64,000 nt of DNA. Origin: Curvularia sp. ZM96 (lineage: Eukaryota > Ascomycota > Dothideomycetes > Pleosporales > Pleosporaceae). The DNA lies in NCBI GenBank assembly GCA_022457065.1, contig JAJGBQ010000001.1, forward strand, positions 4,774,001-4,838,000. Reading direction: 5' to 3'. The notes below the pieces were generated by a model. The model worked only from the letters and a program-made list of their open reading frames with translations, made no database searches and was not told the origin of the DNA. Below, in pieces: positions 1-10,616 of this stretch (positions within the stretch are counted from its first letter, which is position 1; every line of letters begins with the position of its first letter). A program made the translations under genes and the position numbers.

Positions 1-411
1 CCTGGCTCAAAGACCTTCTGCGAGAGCGATGCCGTGCTGCAGCTCATCCACACCTTTCAGCAAAAGGGAAAGTGGGTTGCTGCGATTTGTGCGGCTACGA
101 CGGCGCTGGTTGCTTCGGCGCAGAAGTTTGAGAGTGCGAAGGCGAGGGTCACGAGTCATCCCAGCGTAGCAAACGACGTCAAAGCAAAGGGTTGGGAGTA
201 TAGTGAGGAGAGGATTGTGGTAGATGGAAAGGTCATTACCAGTCGAGGGTACGCAGAGTCACATGCTGAAGCAATCCATGCCGTGTTTGGCTAACTGGAC
301 AACAGACCGGGCACGGCGATGCTGTTCGCGCTTACGATTGTCGAGATCTTGTGTGGGAAGGAGAAGAGGGATGAAGTTGCGGGGCCAATGGTGCTGGCTG
401 AGAAGTTGTAA
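1..411 (+). CDS. DJ-1/PARK7-like protein, 3' part (5' cut by window edge)
   Basis: C-terminal part of a DJ-1/PfpI superfamily protein. The family includes redox-sensing chaperone or glyoxalase-like enzymes that act in cytosol and mitochondria. The frame starts at base 1. The nucleophile-elbow segment AAICAATTAL is visible, with the conserved Cys codon at 88-90 matching the redox-active Cys of DJ-1. It is followed by the family's TSHPSV and YSEERIVVDGKVITSRG stretches. A 57-bp intron at 249-305 (GT-AG) splits a Gly codon. Splicing restores SRGPGTAMLFALTIVEILCGKEK, the usual C-terminal helix region, and ends at TAA 409-411. Without the intron the frame would stop at 294 and lose the conserved end. 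The start codon lies upstream of the window. Family assignment is firm; the exact biochemical activity is inferred. Confidence 0.85.
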
Positions 412-1626
412 GGGATATATATACAGAGGCCATCTAGCAATGAATGACTATGCAGTTTCCAACGAACGAAGAAAAAACCGTGCCTTGGACCGGAGGAGAA
501 GAAGCGTCCATGTGGATCTAGGGCCGGGTCCATGAGACCGGAGTACATAACACACGGGAGGCAACGCAGTACGCGCAACCGTTTCATGCATGTTCTGTAC
601 TACATGGGGCGTTATCGTCTAAACCGTTGACTAGTGGGCCGCCATACTCATCCCAGGAGCTGTCACCGCCTTTAGCCGTGCAAACGTTTCCTTTTGACTA
701 CAAATATGGAGAGATTGGGGGCTTAGTTCTAGACCCGGTTAGCAAGCTAAAGAGGCTGATACACAATTTTTGATTGGCAAGGCAACTGTGGGCTGGCTGA
801 CGGGTTGTCAGGAAATGAGCGTGGTAGCAGCGAAGCGACCCGCGTGTGTAGTGGGCTGGAGCCTGTGTATGTGTGTGGCGTGGCGAGGCGAGGGGACGAG
901 CAGACTAGCTGCAGGCCACCGGTGTACACATGTACGTACATGTGTATACTGTGGATGTAAGCACTGCGGCCGAGTCATGCTCGCTGGCTGCCGGTGCTGA
1001 TGTCTTGTTCGTGAGGATGCAAGCGACCCCGCTTGGAGATTAGCCGACCTGGTCGAATTACATACGCTGAGCCGCCCAAATCCAAGACAAGGCGCAAGGC
1101 GTAAGCCACTTGGGCCTGAACTTTTGTCAGATAGCTACACGGCACGCAGGTTGCAATGTCTTACCATTGCAACTTGGTACGGATGTGGCCTTTCCGGCAT
1201 TCCGAACAGGGGCGGAGACAGGCGTCCGAGGACACACGCAGGCTCCATCGCGTTGCAGTGCTACTCGAGTCGTATTCTGAGCTTCCTGATTGGGGCGCCC
1301 CGAGCTGAAACCTCCAAGGCGACCAGGCGACTGAAGATCCAGCGCCAAGGCGTTTGCTTCTTGCCCAATCCCAGGCCACAGAGTCCGCATCTGCCGCAAC
1401 TACCGTATACGCCGTATTGGGGGCTAGTTTTCCTCTCTAGCACCTCGGCCTGTGCAAGGGACCTCACACATACCCGCCCTATTAAAGCCCAGGGGGTTCG
1501 CGTAGACATGGGCTCCATATATCTGGCCCGGTCGCCTCTTGTTGTCGACTTGCTCGCAACTTCTCCGCAGCGTCAACCAACGCCTGGTATTCACTCTCCC
1601 CTCTTTGGCACGCCACCCCCGCCAAC
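412..1626. other. intergenic region with a 22-bp perfect palindrome
   Basis: No protein family is recognised here. Open frames at 770-1000 and 1124-1759 have no conserved features, and the latter runs into the P450 gene in a different frame. A perfect 22-bp palindrome of alternating purine-pyrimidine sequence lies at 925-946. A Kozak-like context (gccaacATGG) ends the region. A CCCTATTAAAG stretch around 1477-1487 could be a core promoter element, but this is weak. Confidence 0.5.
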
Positions 1627-3508
1627 ATGGATGCCCCGACCATCGAGCTGGTGTTGCGTGCGCTGCAGACGACAGCCATTGCGGCTGTTCTCTTTGCGGC
1701 ATGGACCTACATCCCAAGACTGCAGTACAGCACCCAGATTAGAAAACTGCCTTCTTTGACTCCCGAGGGAAGTACAAAGGCAAGGGACAGCTTCATGGCT
1801 TCGGCCAAGAAGTTGTATCAAGATGGATACAACAAGGTAGGGTTGGATTCTGCACTTCAAGCAAAAAGCGTGCTTACTGATGGCGTCATTCAGTTCAAAG
1901 ACAGTGCCTACACATTGATCAATGAGAATGGTAAGTCAGCCCTTGTTGCGGAAGCGACTTTTTGGGTGGGGTTTTTGGTCCGTCACTAACACTCCCCTCA
2001 AGGCAAGGAAAACGTCGTTGTCCCTACACGGTTCCTACCCGAACTACGAAAACTACCCGACAGTATTCTCAGTTTCCCAGAGGCTATTACCGAGGCAAGT
2101 TTTTGGAAAAAACAAATACTAATGGTGGATCTGAGAACTGTGCTGACTCCTTTTTCGCAGGACATGGAGGTCAAATACACACGAATGACAGTCGAGCACC
2201 ACACAGCGCTCGACACAGTTAGGACTAAGCTGACGCCAGCGCTCCGTAAGGCGTTATCCCAAGAAACGTGGCGTACGAGTGAATCTTGCTGACTTCTATC
2301 CCAGCTCGCTTGAACCCTGCCATCTGCCGGGATGTTGATAACGCAGTTAAGACGTATCTGCCACCATGTGACGACTGGACCGAAATCAACATCAACGAGA
2401 AACTAGTCCGTATCGTTGCCAAGGTCTCAGGTACCATCTTTGTCGGCCCCGAACTATCCAGCGACCCCGATTACCTTGATGCAGGATGCTTCTACACCGT
2501 TGATCTCATGAATGCCGTCACGGCTATGAAGAAGCTTCGTCCCTGGTTGAAACCCTTCTTGGCCTCCCGCACCCCAGAAATCATTGCCCTCCGTGCACGT
2601 GAGAAGCAAGCTGAACATGTCCTCCGCCCCATTGTCGAACAACGTATCGCGGCCAAGGCCAGCGACCCTAACTGGCAGGAGCCAGACGACATGCTGCAAT
2701 GGATGATTAATAAGAGCGACGGCAAGGAGTCTGTTGCCTCGCTCGCCAAAGCCCAGCTTACTTTGATCTTTGCCGCTATCCACACGACCAGCATGACTGT
2801 CACAAACATCCTGTACACGCTCGCCGTTATGCCAGAGTACCTGGAGCCACTTCGTGAGGAAATTCGCAACGTCATGTCCGATGAAGGTGGCATTGTTACG
2901 TTCCGTGCCCTGCAAAGGATGGAGAAGCTGGATAGCTACATGAAGGAGGTTTTGCGATTATACGGACCCAACATGAGTAAGTTATTCCCTAAGAAAGAAT
3001 ACGGGTTCGAATCAACTGCCCATAGTTCTCCTTCCATACCAGAGAGAAGAGAGAAAAATGGCACAGCACTAACTTCTCCCCAGCATCCTTCACCCGTCGC
3101 GCTCTCAAAGGCATCACCCTCAGCAACGGCCAATACATCCCCGCCGGCGCCCTAATCGAAGTTCCCACCGCCGCCGTCTACAAAGACGACTCGCTCTACC
3201 CCTCTTCCGACACCTTCGACGGCTTCCGCGCCTACAAGGCCCGCTCCTCTGGCAAAGCCGCAGACATTGCCCGCAACCAATTCGTCACTTCCAATGAAGA
3301 GAATCTCACGTTTGGCTACGGACGCCACGCTTGTCCAGGACGTTTCTTTGCCGCGAACGAAATCAAAATGATCCTCACCAGGCTTATCCTGGATTACGAC
3401 ATCAAGATGCCAAATGGGGAGACAGAGAGATACCCCCAGATTGAGATTGGCAAGATGTGTATGCCGAATCCGACCAAGACACTGGCGTTTAAGAAGGTTG
3501 TAGTGTAG
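1627..3508 (+). CDS. cytochrome P450 monooxygenase (six exons, one GC-AG intron)
   Basis: Haem-thiolate monooxygenase, probably ER-anchored through an N-terminal hydrophobic segment (residues about 10-26). Exons: 1627-1836, 1894-1930, 2003-2094, 2161-2245, 2305-2976, 3084-3508, giving 506 aa, a normal P450 length. Motifs: I-helix AAIHTTS (His where many P450s have Asp/Glu, as seen in several fungal families), K-helix ExxR in KEVLRL, and the haem-binding loop FGYGRHACPGRFF with the Cys codon at 3332-3334. The intron at 2095-2160 begins GCAAGT, a GC-AG intron with a canonical extended donor; translating through it breaks P450 homology. The intron at 1837-1893 has no in-frame stop, so a naive reading keeps 19 extra residues. 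Overall it resembles fungal P450s related to CYP503/ent-kaurene-oxidase-type enzymes. The substrate is unknown, and no terpene or polyketide synthase lies nearby. Confidence 0.9.
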
Positions 3509-4976
3509 GCACTAGAACAAGTGTTTTTTTCTTCATACACGTGTGTGTCTGTCAAGTTTCTTCTTCTTTTCCCTCCCACCCACTCTACTTGGGAACCATA
3601 TATGCATGTAGTTAACCTACAATCGATGGATACATGAACCAAACACCTTTCTTTTTTCTTTCGCCACTTGCTGGCTCCTTATCTAGCTAAAAGAAAAGCC
3701 GTGCAAGTCCAGACGTTGTCGTGAAACGCCACGTGAGGGAGGACGGAAATAAAGCTTCTGACAAGGATCCCGCTCCTTTTAATATGCAAATGTGTATAGT
3801 GACATTGATATATATATATTTGTTCTAGACTACGTTTCTCTTCATGCCGGATACATTTCCCCACGATAGTATGCTTGAAAAAACGAGACAAGTTCATGCT
3901 TTCAGATCCCCTTTGCCTTTACTCCCATATTTGCTACATTCATCATCTGACTCATGCAAAAAAAAGCGCTTCCAACGATAGACAGTCTAGTATATCACTT
4001 CTTGCCTTACCCATCTCGCACTTCATATCAGCTATACATTATCAAGACGTTTTCTCAAATTATCGAAACACGCACACATATGCTTCATCCTATTATCATC
4101 AGCCTTGCGCCCCATCCACCCCCTTTCCATTGTTTGTTTGCCGTTGAATTACATACTCCCAAGCTCCAACCATGCACACAGTTGCCAAGATCCAACTGAA
4201 GATAAGAAGAAAAAAAGACGAAAAATAAAATAAATGAAGAAGACTCCTAAAAAGTACCCCCACCATGTTTACTCTACTGCACATGCAGCATTGAAGTTGC
4301 CCTGTTGTTCCCCGTTGGCGGGTATCGGGGAAAAGAAAACAATTGAAGCCAGAAGCAGAAGTAAACATGCATTACGGGTTGCAGAGAAAGAAGCAAATGC
4401 CAGAGAAGCAAGATCGGGATCGGTAGCGGCGCCCAGCAGTCGCTATCGGTCTCGAGTCTCTTTACGAAGAAAAAGTAGTCGCGATACGCTTGATACAGGC
4501 GAAGTATGATAGGATAAATGCCGTAATTTACAAGGCCGCGCCGCCGATGTGATGTGAGAAGAGGTATATAAAAAAAGGTATTCAGCAATTCCATATTGAA
4601 TCTCGCTACACGGACAGAAAGAACCAGTTTGTAGCAATCAGTGATGAGTGTTCTGCGTGGGAACAGCCCAGAGATTATTGACACCGGATCCTAGGGAGTT
4701 GGACCGTGGAATGTACGCCACTGTCATGTTCGTCCGTCCGTCCGTGTGTAGGCGATGAGATAGAATCCGGGATGAAACGCCGTAGGCTCCGTCCAAAATG
4801 CCCAAGCGATTGAAAAAACAAGCAGAGGGATGAAACGGTCTATAAAACGTGCTTTTGCAATGAGTCCATTTGTGAGGGTATTGTCGTCTGGCGTGGGCAA
4901 CGTTAGGTGGTCAATACAAGGAAAAATACAACGGGGACCGGAATCCGGCGGTCCCTCTCCGAGAAAGGCGTTGAGC
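3509..4976. other. intergenic region between convergent P450 and KRE6 genes
   Basis: AT-rich 3' flanks of two convergent genes. Open frames here (for example 3875-4147 and 4274-4684 on the minus strand) are low-complexity and resemble no known protein. A short GTCC/TCCG simple tract lies near 4730-4745. No gene is seen. Confidence 0.55.
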
Positions 4977-7152
4977 TCAGGACTTGCAATCATCCATGAA
5001 CGAGTTCTTGGGCCAGTCGTATTTAGTAGATTTCCTGTTTAATGTTAGTAATGTTTATGTGTTATGCTGCAATGCTGAAACCTACCAGTCCGTAAGGTTA
5101 GGGTTCGCGTAAGCCTCAGGGTGCTTCTTGATGTAGTCGGTAGTTGGGTAGCCCTCAGGATCGCACGTGACAATCTGGTTGTCCTCTGGCTGGTAGATGC
5201 GGATGTAGTCTACACGCATAGTAGCAGGAAGATCCTTGCGGATTTCATCCAGGTTGATAGCCGCAAAACTGTTCGACATTCCAAAGTTTGCAATGATCGA
5301 CAAAGGCTCTTCTGGAATGATACGGGTGCCAACGTTGCCGTTAGGGCGGACAGCTGGTGCCATCATGGTCCAAGTCTTGTCTTGGCCGACATACCATGTG
5401 ATATAACCATCACCACCAGTCTTGTAGTCAAAAGCATAAGTCTGATATGCTTTGCCGTCATACCAATCGTTGTTCAGATTGGTCAAGCCAGAGATAGCCT
5501 GCTGGAAAGGACCACCCTTGTATGAGTTCATTGAGGTGATCTGCAAATCGTAAACCTCGTGGTAGTCTGCTTAGGGTTAGCGAATGACGAAGGGAGCAAA
5601 AGAGTTGCGAGTATTACCATAGTCGGGCTGGTACCAGATGTCAAAAGGCGCGGCCTGAAAGGATTGAGATACCACACCAACGGCATTAGTCTCTCCGGGA
5701 CCCAGGAAATGAACGGAACCTTCGAGGGCATCAATTTCCGGTGCGCTACGAGATTTTCCAGGAGATGGATGATCTTCTCCTTTGCAGGTGCAAGCAGGTA
5801 ACTTCATTCCAGGCAAGTAGCTGAGACCGTCATACGAACTCTGGTTGGGTGTGATGCCGACGTCGCACTCATCGTGATAGCTGTATGGCCATAGACCTTC
5901 GGTTGAAGCGAGGTAACCGGGACGCGCAAGGTTGCCCATAGTCCAGAAACCGGGCCAGAAACCACTGACGTTGCCTCTTCCTGGGAGCGAGATACTGGCT
6001 TCGAGGTAACCGCCCTTGTAGCAGAGTTTGTTCCACGATTGGATCATGCCAGAGCGGTAATCGAGGCCGTGGCTGGGCTCGTCTGTAAACCTAAGATTGA
6101 GGACACCATCCTTGGTGAAAGCTTGATCGGGATCGTACCACTGCGGGATGTCAATAGTGTTCAAAAGGCCAGGAGCCCACCAAAACTCACCTCCAAATCC
6201 ATGGTTGCACCGTACCAGATGTCCACTGCCTGGAAGTATGGATCGTCACCGTCGTAGAAACTGCGGCCGTCGGTGTTGAATTCGTCGGAGAAGACCAAAA
6301 CCTGCTTTTCTCCATTGGCTCCAATGCGGGTCATGGCTTCCTTGGGGGTGTCGGGATCGATAAGGCCAGTGCGAATATTCTGAAGTAACGGCTCGGTTTG
6401 CTTGCCTGGTATACAAAGAGGGTTGTCTGTGCAGGGAGTCCTTTCGGATTTTGTGACTTGGTCGACGAAGGTACTGGGGCATATCAGTATAATGAAAAAG
6501 GCGATCGGTCACGGGGAGAAACATACAGAATCGGGTAGCCGATGAAGAGCATGAGAAGGCCAAGTGCGAGCAGTGCTAGACCTCCAAGATTAACCATACC
6601 TCTGCGCGTGAAGATGTCGCAGTCTCTCTTTTCCTTTTCGTTGGGATCGGGGTTGTGCAAGTAATCGTCCTTTTCAACATCCTCGGGGAAAAGTAAGAGG
6701 CCGGCGGATGGCATGATGTTGAATTTCTCGGATACGGTTTGCGTGTTCAATTCGTCCTCGCTCCCAGCGCGCGAGGGCGCTCTCGAGTCATCAAAAGGCG
6801 AACCAAATGGTCCTCCAGTGAAGTCTGAACTCCAGCTGGTACGTCTTGACGACATGGCGGATGGCGATTGCATAGGCGACTCGTCGCGATAAGACCTGGG
6901 TCTGAGCCTTCCGGGCGGCAATAGCATCTCTGAGGACTCTGCAACGGAAGCATTGCCATACATGTAGGGCGCGCCGACGGTCTGGGCGGTCCCTGGGCGG
7001 ATAGGCTGGGTTAATGAGCGCGCGGTATTTGTTCGTGAAGAGCTTGGTTGCATCGTCGGCGTAGGAAGATCGTCGGTAGCAGGTTGCTGGCTCCCCGAGT
7101 TGAGGCGAAGATGGGGAGGGCCTTCTCCCCTGGGTGATTGGGGGGTCGTCAT
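4977..7152 (-). CDS. kre6: Kre6/Skn1-family beta-1,6-glucan synthesis protein (GH16-like)
   Basis: Type II membrane protein needed for beta-1,6-glucan assembly in the cell wall, acting in the secretory pathway. Exons on the minus strand: 7152-6527, 6473-6191, 6140-5618, 5566 (or 5569)-5086, 5034-4977, giving 656 or 657 aa. The N-terminus is a long Ser/Pro-rich cytoplasmic tail. A transmembrane helix follows (about residues 190-209, GGLALLALGLLMLFIGYPIL), then the luminal GH16-type domain. The EIDALE motif (Glu438, Asp440, Glu443) matches the GH16 ExDxxE catalytic signature. Other family blocks are SDEFNTDGRSFYDGDDPYF, GFWPGFWTMGNLARPGY, GGPFQQAISGLTNLN and the conserved end with DWPKNSFMDDC. 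The fourth intron has tandem acceptors (NAGNAG) giving an optional extra codon. Identity is firm; whether it is an active hydrolase or transglycosidase is not shown by sequence alone. Confidence 0.93.
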
Positions 7153-9385
7153 GTTGTAGAGCGAGCGAGCGAGCGTGGGCGATAGGCGATAGTGGATAAC
7201 GGTAGGCTATCTGAAATTCAAATGGCTCGCAGAGCGACAACCAGGGAGGTTGGGGATGCAGGAGGCGCTGCAGCTCGTAGCTGGTGTGGGGGGTGAAACA
7301 AGTGCTGCAATAACCAATGGTAGGTATATGGAGGGCGGCGAGAAATGTTCCAGAACGAGTTGCTGGCTGGTCCAAGTATGGTACAGGTGAAGCGAATGGG
7401 GGGGTCCTCCACTCCTGGTAGGATGCCTGCTTAGTTCAAGGAGAGGGCGTTGAAGGCGGCGGGCAGAGCGCTGGTCGGGATGGCTGCTGGAGACAAAAAA
7501 GCAGGAGGGAGGGAGGGATGGAGGGCGATGGAGATTCAAGGGGGAGTGAATGTCTCCTGGCCCTGACTTGAGAGGGGGGGAGGCGGCCGGGATAAGGAGC
7601 TGGCCAGGAACGTGTGCCTGGACAGGCTTGGCGGGCTTCAACGGGTAGAAACAAGTGACGCAAGACACCGGACGCTAGATCGCAGATGTGCCGTCGGGAG
7701 CAGCAGTGATGGGCGTGAGAAACAAAGCAAAATGCGCTTCGTAAACGGGATGGGAGATAATGGAAGCGCGACGACGGGTGCAGATAGAGGCAGAGCGGCG
7801 GTGCGCCGTGGGCAAATGGTGGCGACTTGGTTGAGAAAGCTCGGGGCGTGTCCGTTCCTGAATTTGGTACCCACAAAGGCTCCACATGGAGACAGCGAGC
7901 AAGTCTGCGTCTGTCTATCTGGCGGTCGGGCTGTCGGTCTAGCAGGGCGCTTGCATGAGGCGAACGTCCAAGAGCCGCTGCTACTGCTGCTTACGCACGC
8001 CTATGGGATATTGGCATTGCCTGGCATGCCATGTTTCAACACACTTTTTTTTTAAGTGCGAAAAGGACACGCCCTTGTCCCGAACCCGGAGCCTGCGCAG
8101 CAGTACCGGCCTTTGTCAAATTGGCACTTCATGCTCTGATCCTTCACTTTCGATCCCGCGGCCGTGTTGTACATGGCTACATACGCTTGTCATGAAGCAT
8201 CGCATCGTTCGCCATGGCACGCCAATGCTGCTTTTTTTAAACACATCGCGGCCGTTCTGTAGCCTTGGCCGTGGACGCTGGCGCTATGATTGTCTGCGGA
8301 AACGTTGGCATCGTACCACGCGCGCTGGCCAAAAAATAACATGCAGATTTGCAGGCGCAGGCGCACCATGCCATCTTTGCTTGGCCCTTTGCGAGTAGCC
8401 TGGGGATCATCGCATTCGCCATTACGCGTCGCACCACATATAATCAGCGAGTGATTCCATCTTGCAGACGGCCTCGAATGCAAACCACGGGCGCGCGACC
8501 GGAATTGCCATGAGTCTTCAGGACAAGCCCATGGGCGTGTTGAGGCAGGCTGAGATGTATCCAGGTTCCCCCCTTATCGTATCGACAGCGGTGCTTCACC
8601 ATGGTATCACTGCCGCAAATAGCGTGGCGATCTAGCGAGTCCTTTTTGATCCTCCCCCCGTCCTGAGCTCGCCCCGACGCGGCTCTGCGACGGCTCTCCG
8701 ACCAACTAGCTGCCCTCTCCGCCCGTCGACCAAACTGCTGCCCGGCCGGAACAAAGGTGCTCTGCTGGCATTTCGTCATCGTCGTCGGGATTCATCGAGT
8801 CGCCGTCGTTTTCGTTGTCTGGTCCGCGCCGCTGTCAAGTTGTCAGGTTGTCTGCAGGCCTGCCGCCGGGGAGGCGCACGCGACTGCATGAAGCGCTAGG
8901 GTAGAGCCGACATGAATGAAAGCCTGCGAAGGCGCAGCAGTTCTGCATCTGCCACGTCCGCCCGCGGCTTGCGCGTGGCTTGTCCGTGATTGGCTTCACT
9001 CGCTAATCCCAGCCGGCCAATCAGCAGCGCGTCCCCCGTACCGAGTAGGCGCCATGCTGCAAGGCTGAATCTGCCACCTCCCGGGTGCAGTGCAGCGCTG
9101 GTTGCGCCTAGGTCGCCTCTTCTACTATGGTACCGTTACCGGGCCCGTCTGCCAATACATGTCAATAACGAACCGTCCTGCACAAATCCCGATGCTCTAG
9201 TGCGGAAAAGCCACGTATACGATTTGTCAATGGAAGAAACACCATGTTGATCGTCACCTCTCTGAACTACACGCTCCACTGCATGCCATCGCAAACCGTT
9301 GCGTACCCACCCCCATCCCAGCCAGTCCAACCGTTTCAATGTGCTGTTTGCGCAATGCTCCTTTCAAACAAAGGGATCAGGCCCA
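7153..9385. other. long intergenic region upstream of KRE6
   Basis: A 2.2-kb stretch holding the KRE6 promoter and probably a long 5' leader. GC- and CT-rich stretches produce several open frames of up to about 150 codons on both strands (for example 7612-8055, 7955-8398, 8444-8779). Their translations are rich in Ser, Pro, Arg, Cys and His with no conserved motif, so no gene is called. Confidence 0.5.
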
Positions 9386-10128
9386 CTACGACTCTACAGC
9401 CAGTGCCTTGAGTCCTATAATCCTGCCCTCCTTCTCGTCCACCCCTACCACGTAATACTCTGCCCTTGTGCCTTCTAGCTCAACACGAAAGATCTTGACC
9501 GTACCGTTGCCTGCCTTCTTCACGATATCAACCACACCCTTGTATTGTGACTCGAACCCAGTTCCTTTTACTTCTTCCACCTTGTCCGTTCCCAGGAGCT
9601 TCGCAAGATCCTCTGTACTCTGCATCAGTACTAGTACAAGGCAAAACAAAAGAGTCTCTTACCGCTCGACACGCTGCTCCCGCTGAACTCCAACGCAACC
9701 GGCTCAAATGGCTCATCCGAGTCGCTAATGTAGTACTCTTCCACTTGCTCCAGCACGCTTGGCACCGCAGTGTTGACGCTCTTTGTACCATAGCTCTTCT
9801 TTTGTGATGCTTCTTTTGTTTCCACGGATCCTGTGTCCTGGTTCGCCTTTTCAAGAAAGGCTGCGTAGTCGGCGTCCGACGACATGTTTCGTACGTGCGT
9901 CCTCGCGGGAAACGCGCTGGATCCAAAGGAAGAGAAGATTGTGCTCGCGCGCTGGTCGAGTAACCGTGGGTGAAATGGCTCCTTAGCTGCCTTGATGCTG
10001 CACGAGCTTCCAGATTTCTTCGGTACAAACTCTGTCGGCAGTGTGCTGCTATGGAAACGGCGGTGCAAGGTTCGGGATGTCTGCTGCCACAACTGCTGTT
10101 CCCGCCTGCCCATGGTGCTTAGGGCCAT
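9386..10128 (-). CDS. conserved fungal protein of unknown function with mitochondrial-like presequence
   Basis: Two exons on the minus strand: 10128-9663 and 9612-9386, joined across a 50-bp intron (9613-9662). Frame requires the acceptor ending GTACAG, giving VSSEDLAKLLGTDKVEEVKGTG. The first in-frame ATG is at 10128; its first residues (LHRRFHSSTLP) are Arg/Ser-rich with few acids, like a mitochondrial targeting sequence. A second ATG at 9885 starts MSSDADYAAFLEKANQDTG, which looks like the natural start of the conserved body. The body holds an acidic YYISDSDEPFEPV segment and a C-terminal alpha/beta-looking region (YKGVVDIVKKAGNGTVKIFRVELEGTRAEYYVVGVDEKEGRIIGLKALAVES). I recognise it only as a conserved Pezizomycotina hypothetical protein. 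Dual targeting through two starts is inference. Confidence 0.7.
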
Positions 10129-10616
10129 GGTCTTGCCGTGCGATGACGCACATGTCCCAGTCCGCGCCCGCGTCCCCAAGCCGGGCAAGCCCAAGCCCAA
10201 GCCCAACCCCACCTTCCGCACTTTTGCCCGTCCCAGCCTCGTTCATCCACATCCATCCGAGGTGTCATTACGGGTGCAAGCCAATACGGTTCTCGATACG
10301 AATTGCTATGACATTCTTGGATAATTAGAAAATACATACAACACCCGCAGAAGCACGGGCATACTATAACGCGCAGGGTATCATCGCCGTGCAGGAGAGC
10401 GTTACCAGTCCCCCACATTCTACTTTGACCTCAATCCAACGACAAATCCATGGGATGATCCCCCTCGTCAAGAACTCCAACCCTCCAACCAAAACCTGAG
10501 ATGAGAAAACCAAAATCATCTGGAACTAATCTCACAAAAAGGCAGAACTGCTTGACAAACAAACAATATGGAAATGCTACACAAAACTCCAACTGTACCA
10601 TCTGCCATCGTAATGC
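10129..10616. other. intergenic spacer between CYC8 and the unknown mitochondrial-like gene
   Basis: 488 bp between two tandem minus-strand genes. It holds the CYC8 3' flank and the promoter of the gene ending at 9386. The minus-strand frame of that gene stays open up to about 10221, but only from a GTG, and the Gly/Leu-rich translation is not conserved-looking. No further gene is seen. Confidence 0.5.

Noticed and set aside
1124..1759. 211-codon plus-strand frame
   Set aside because: It overlaps the start of the P450 gene in another frame and its translation has no conserved pattern.
2995..3020. GGGTTCGAATC resembling a tRNA T loop
   Set aside because: It lies inside a P450 intron, with no matching stems or A box.
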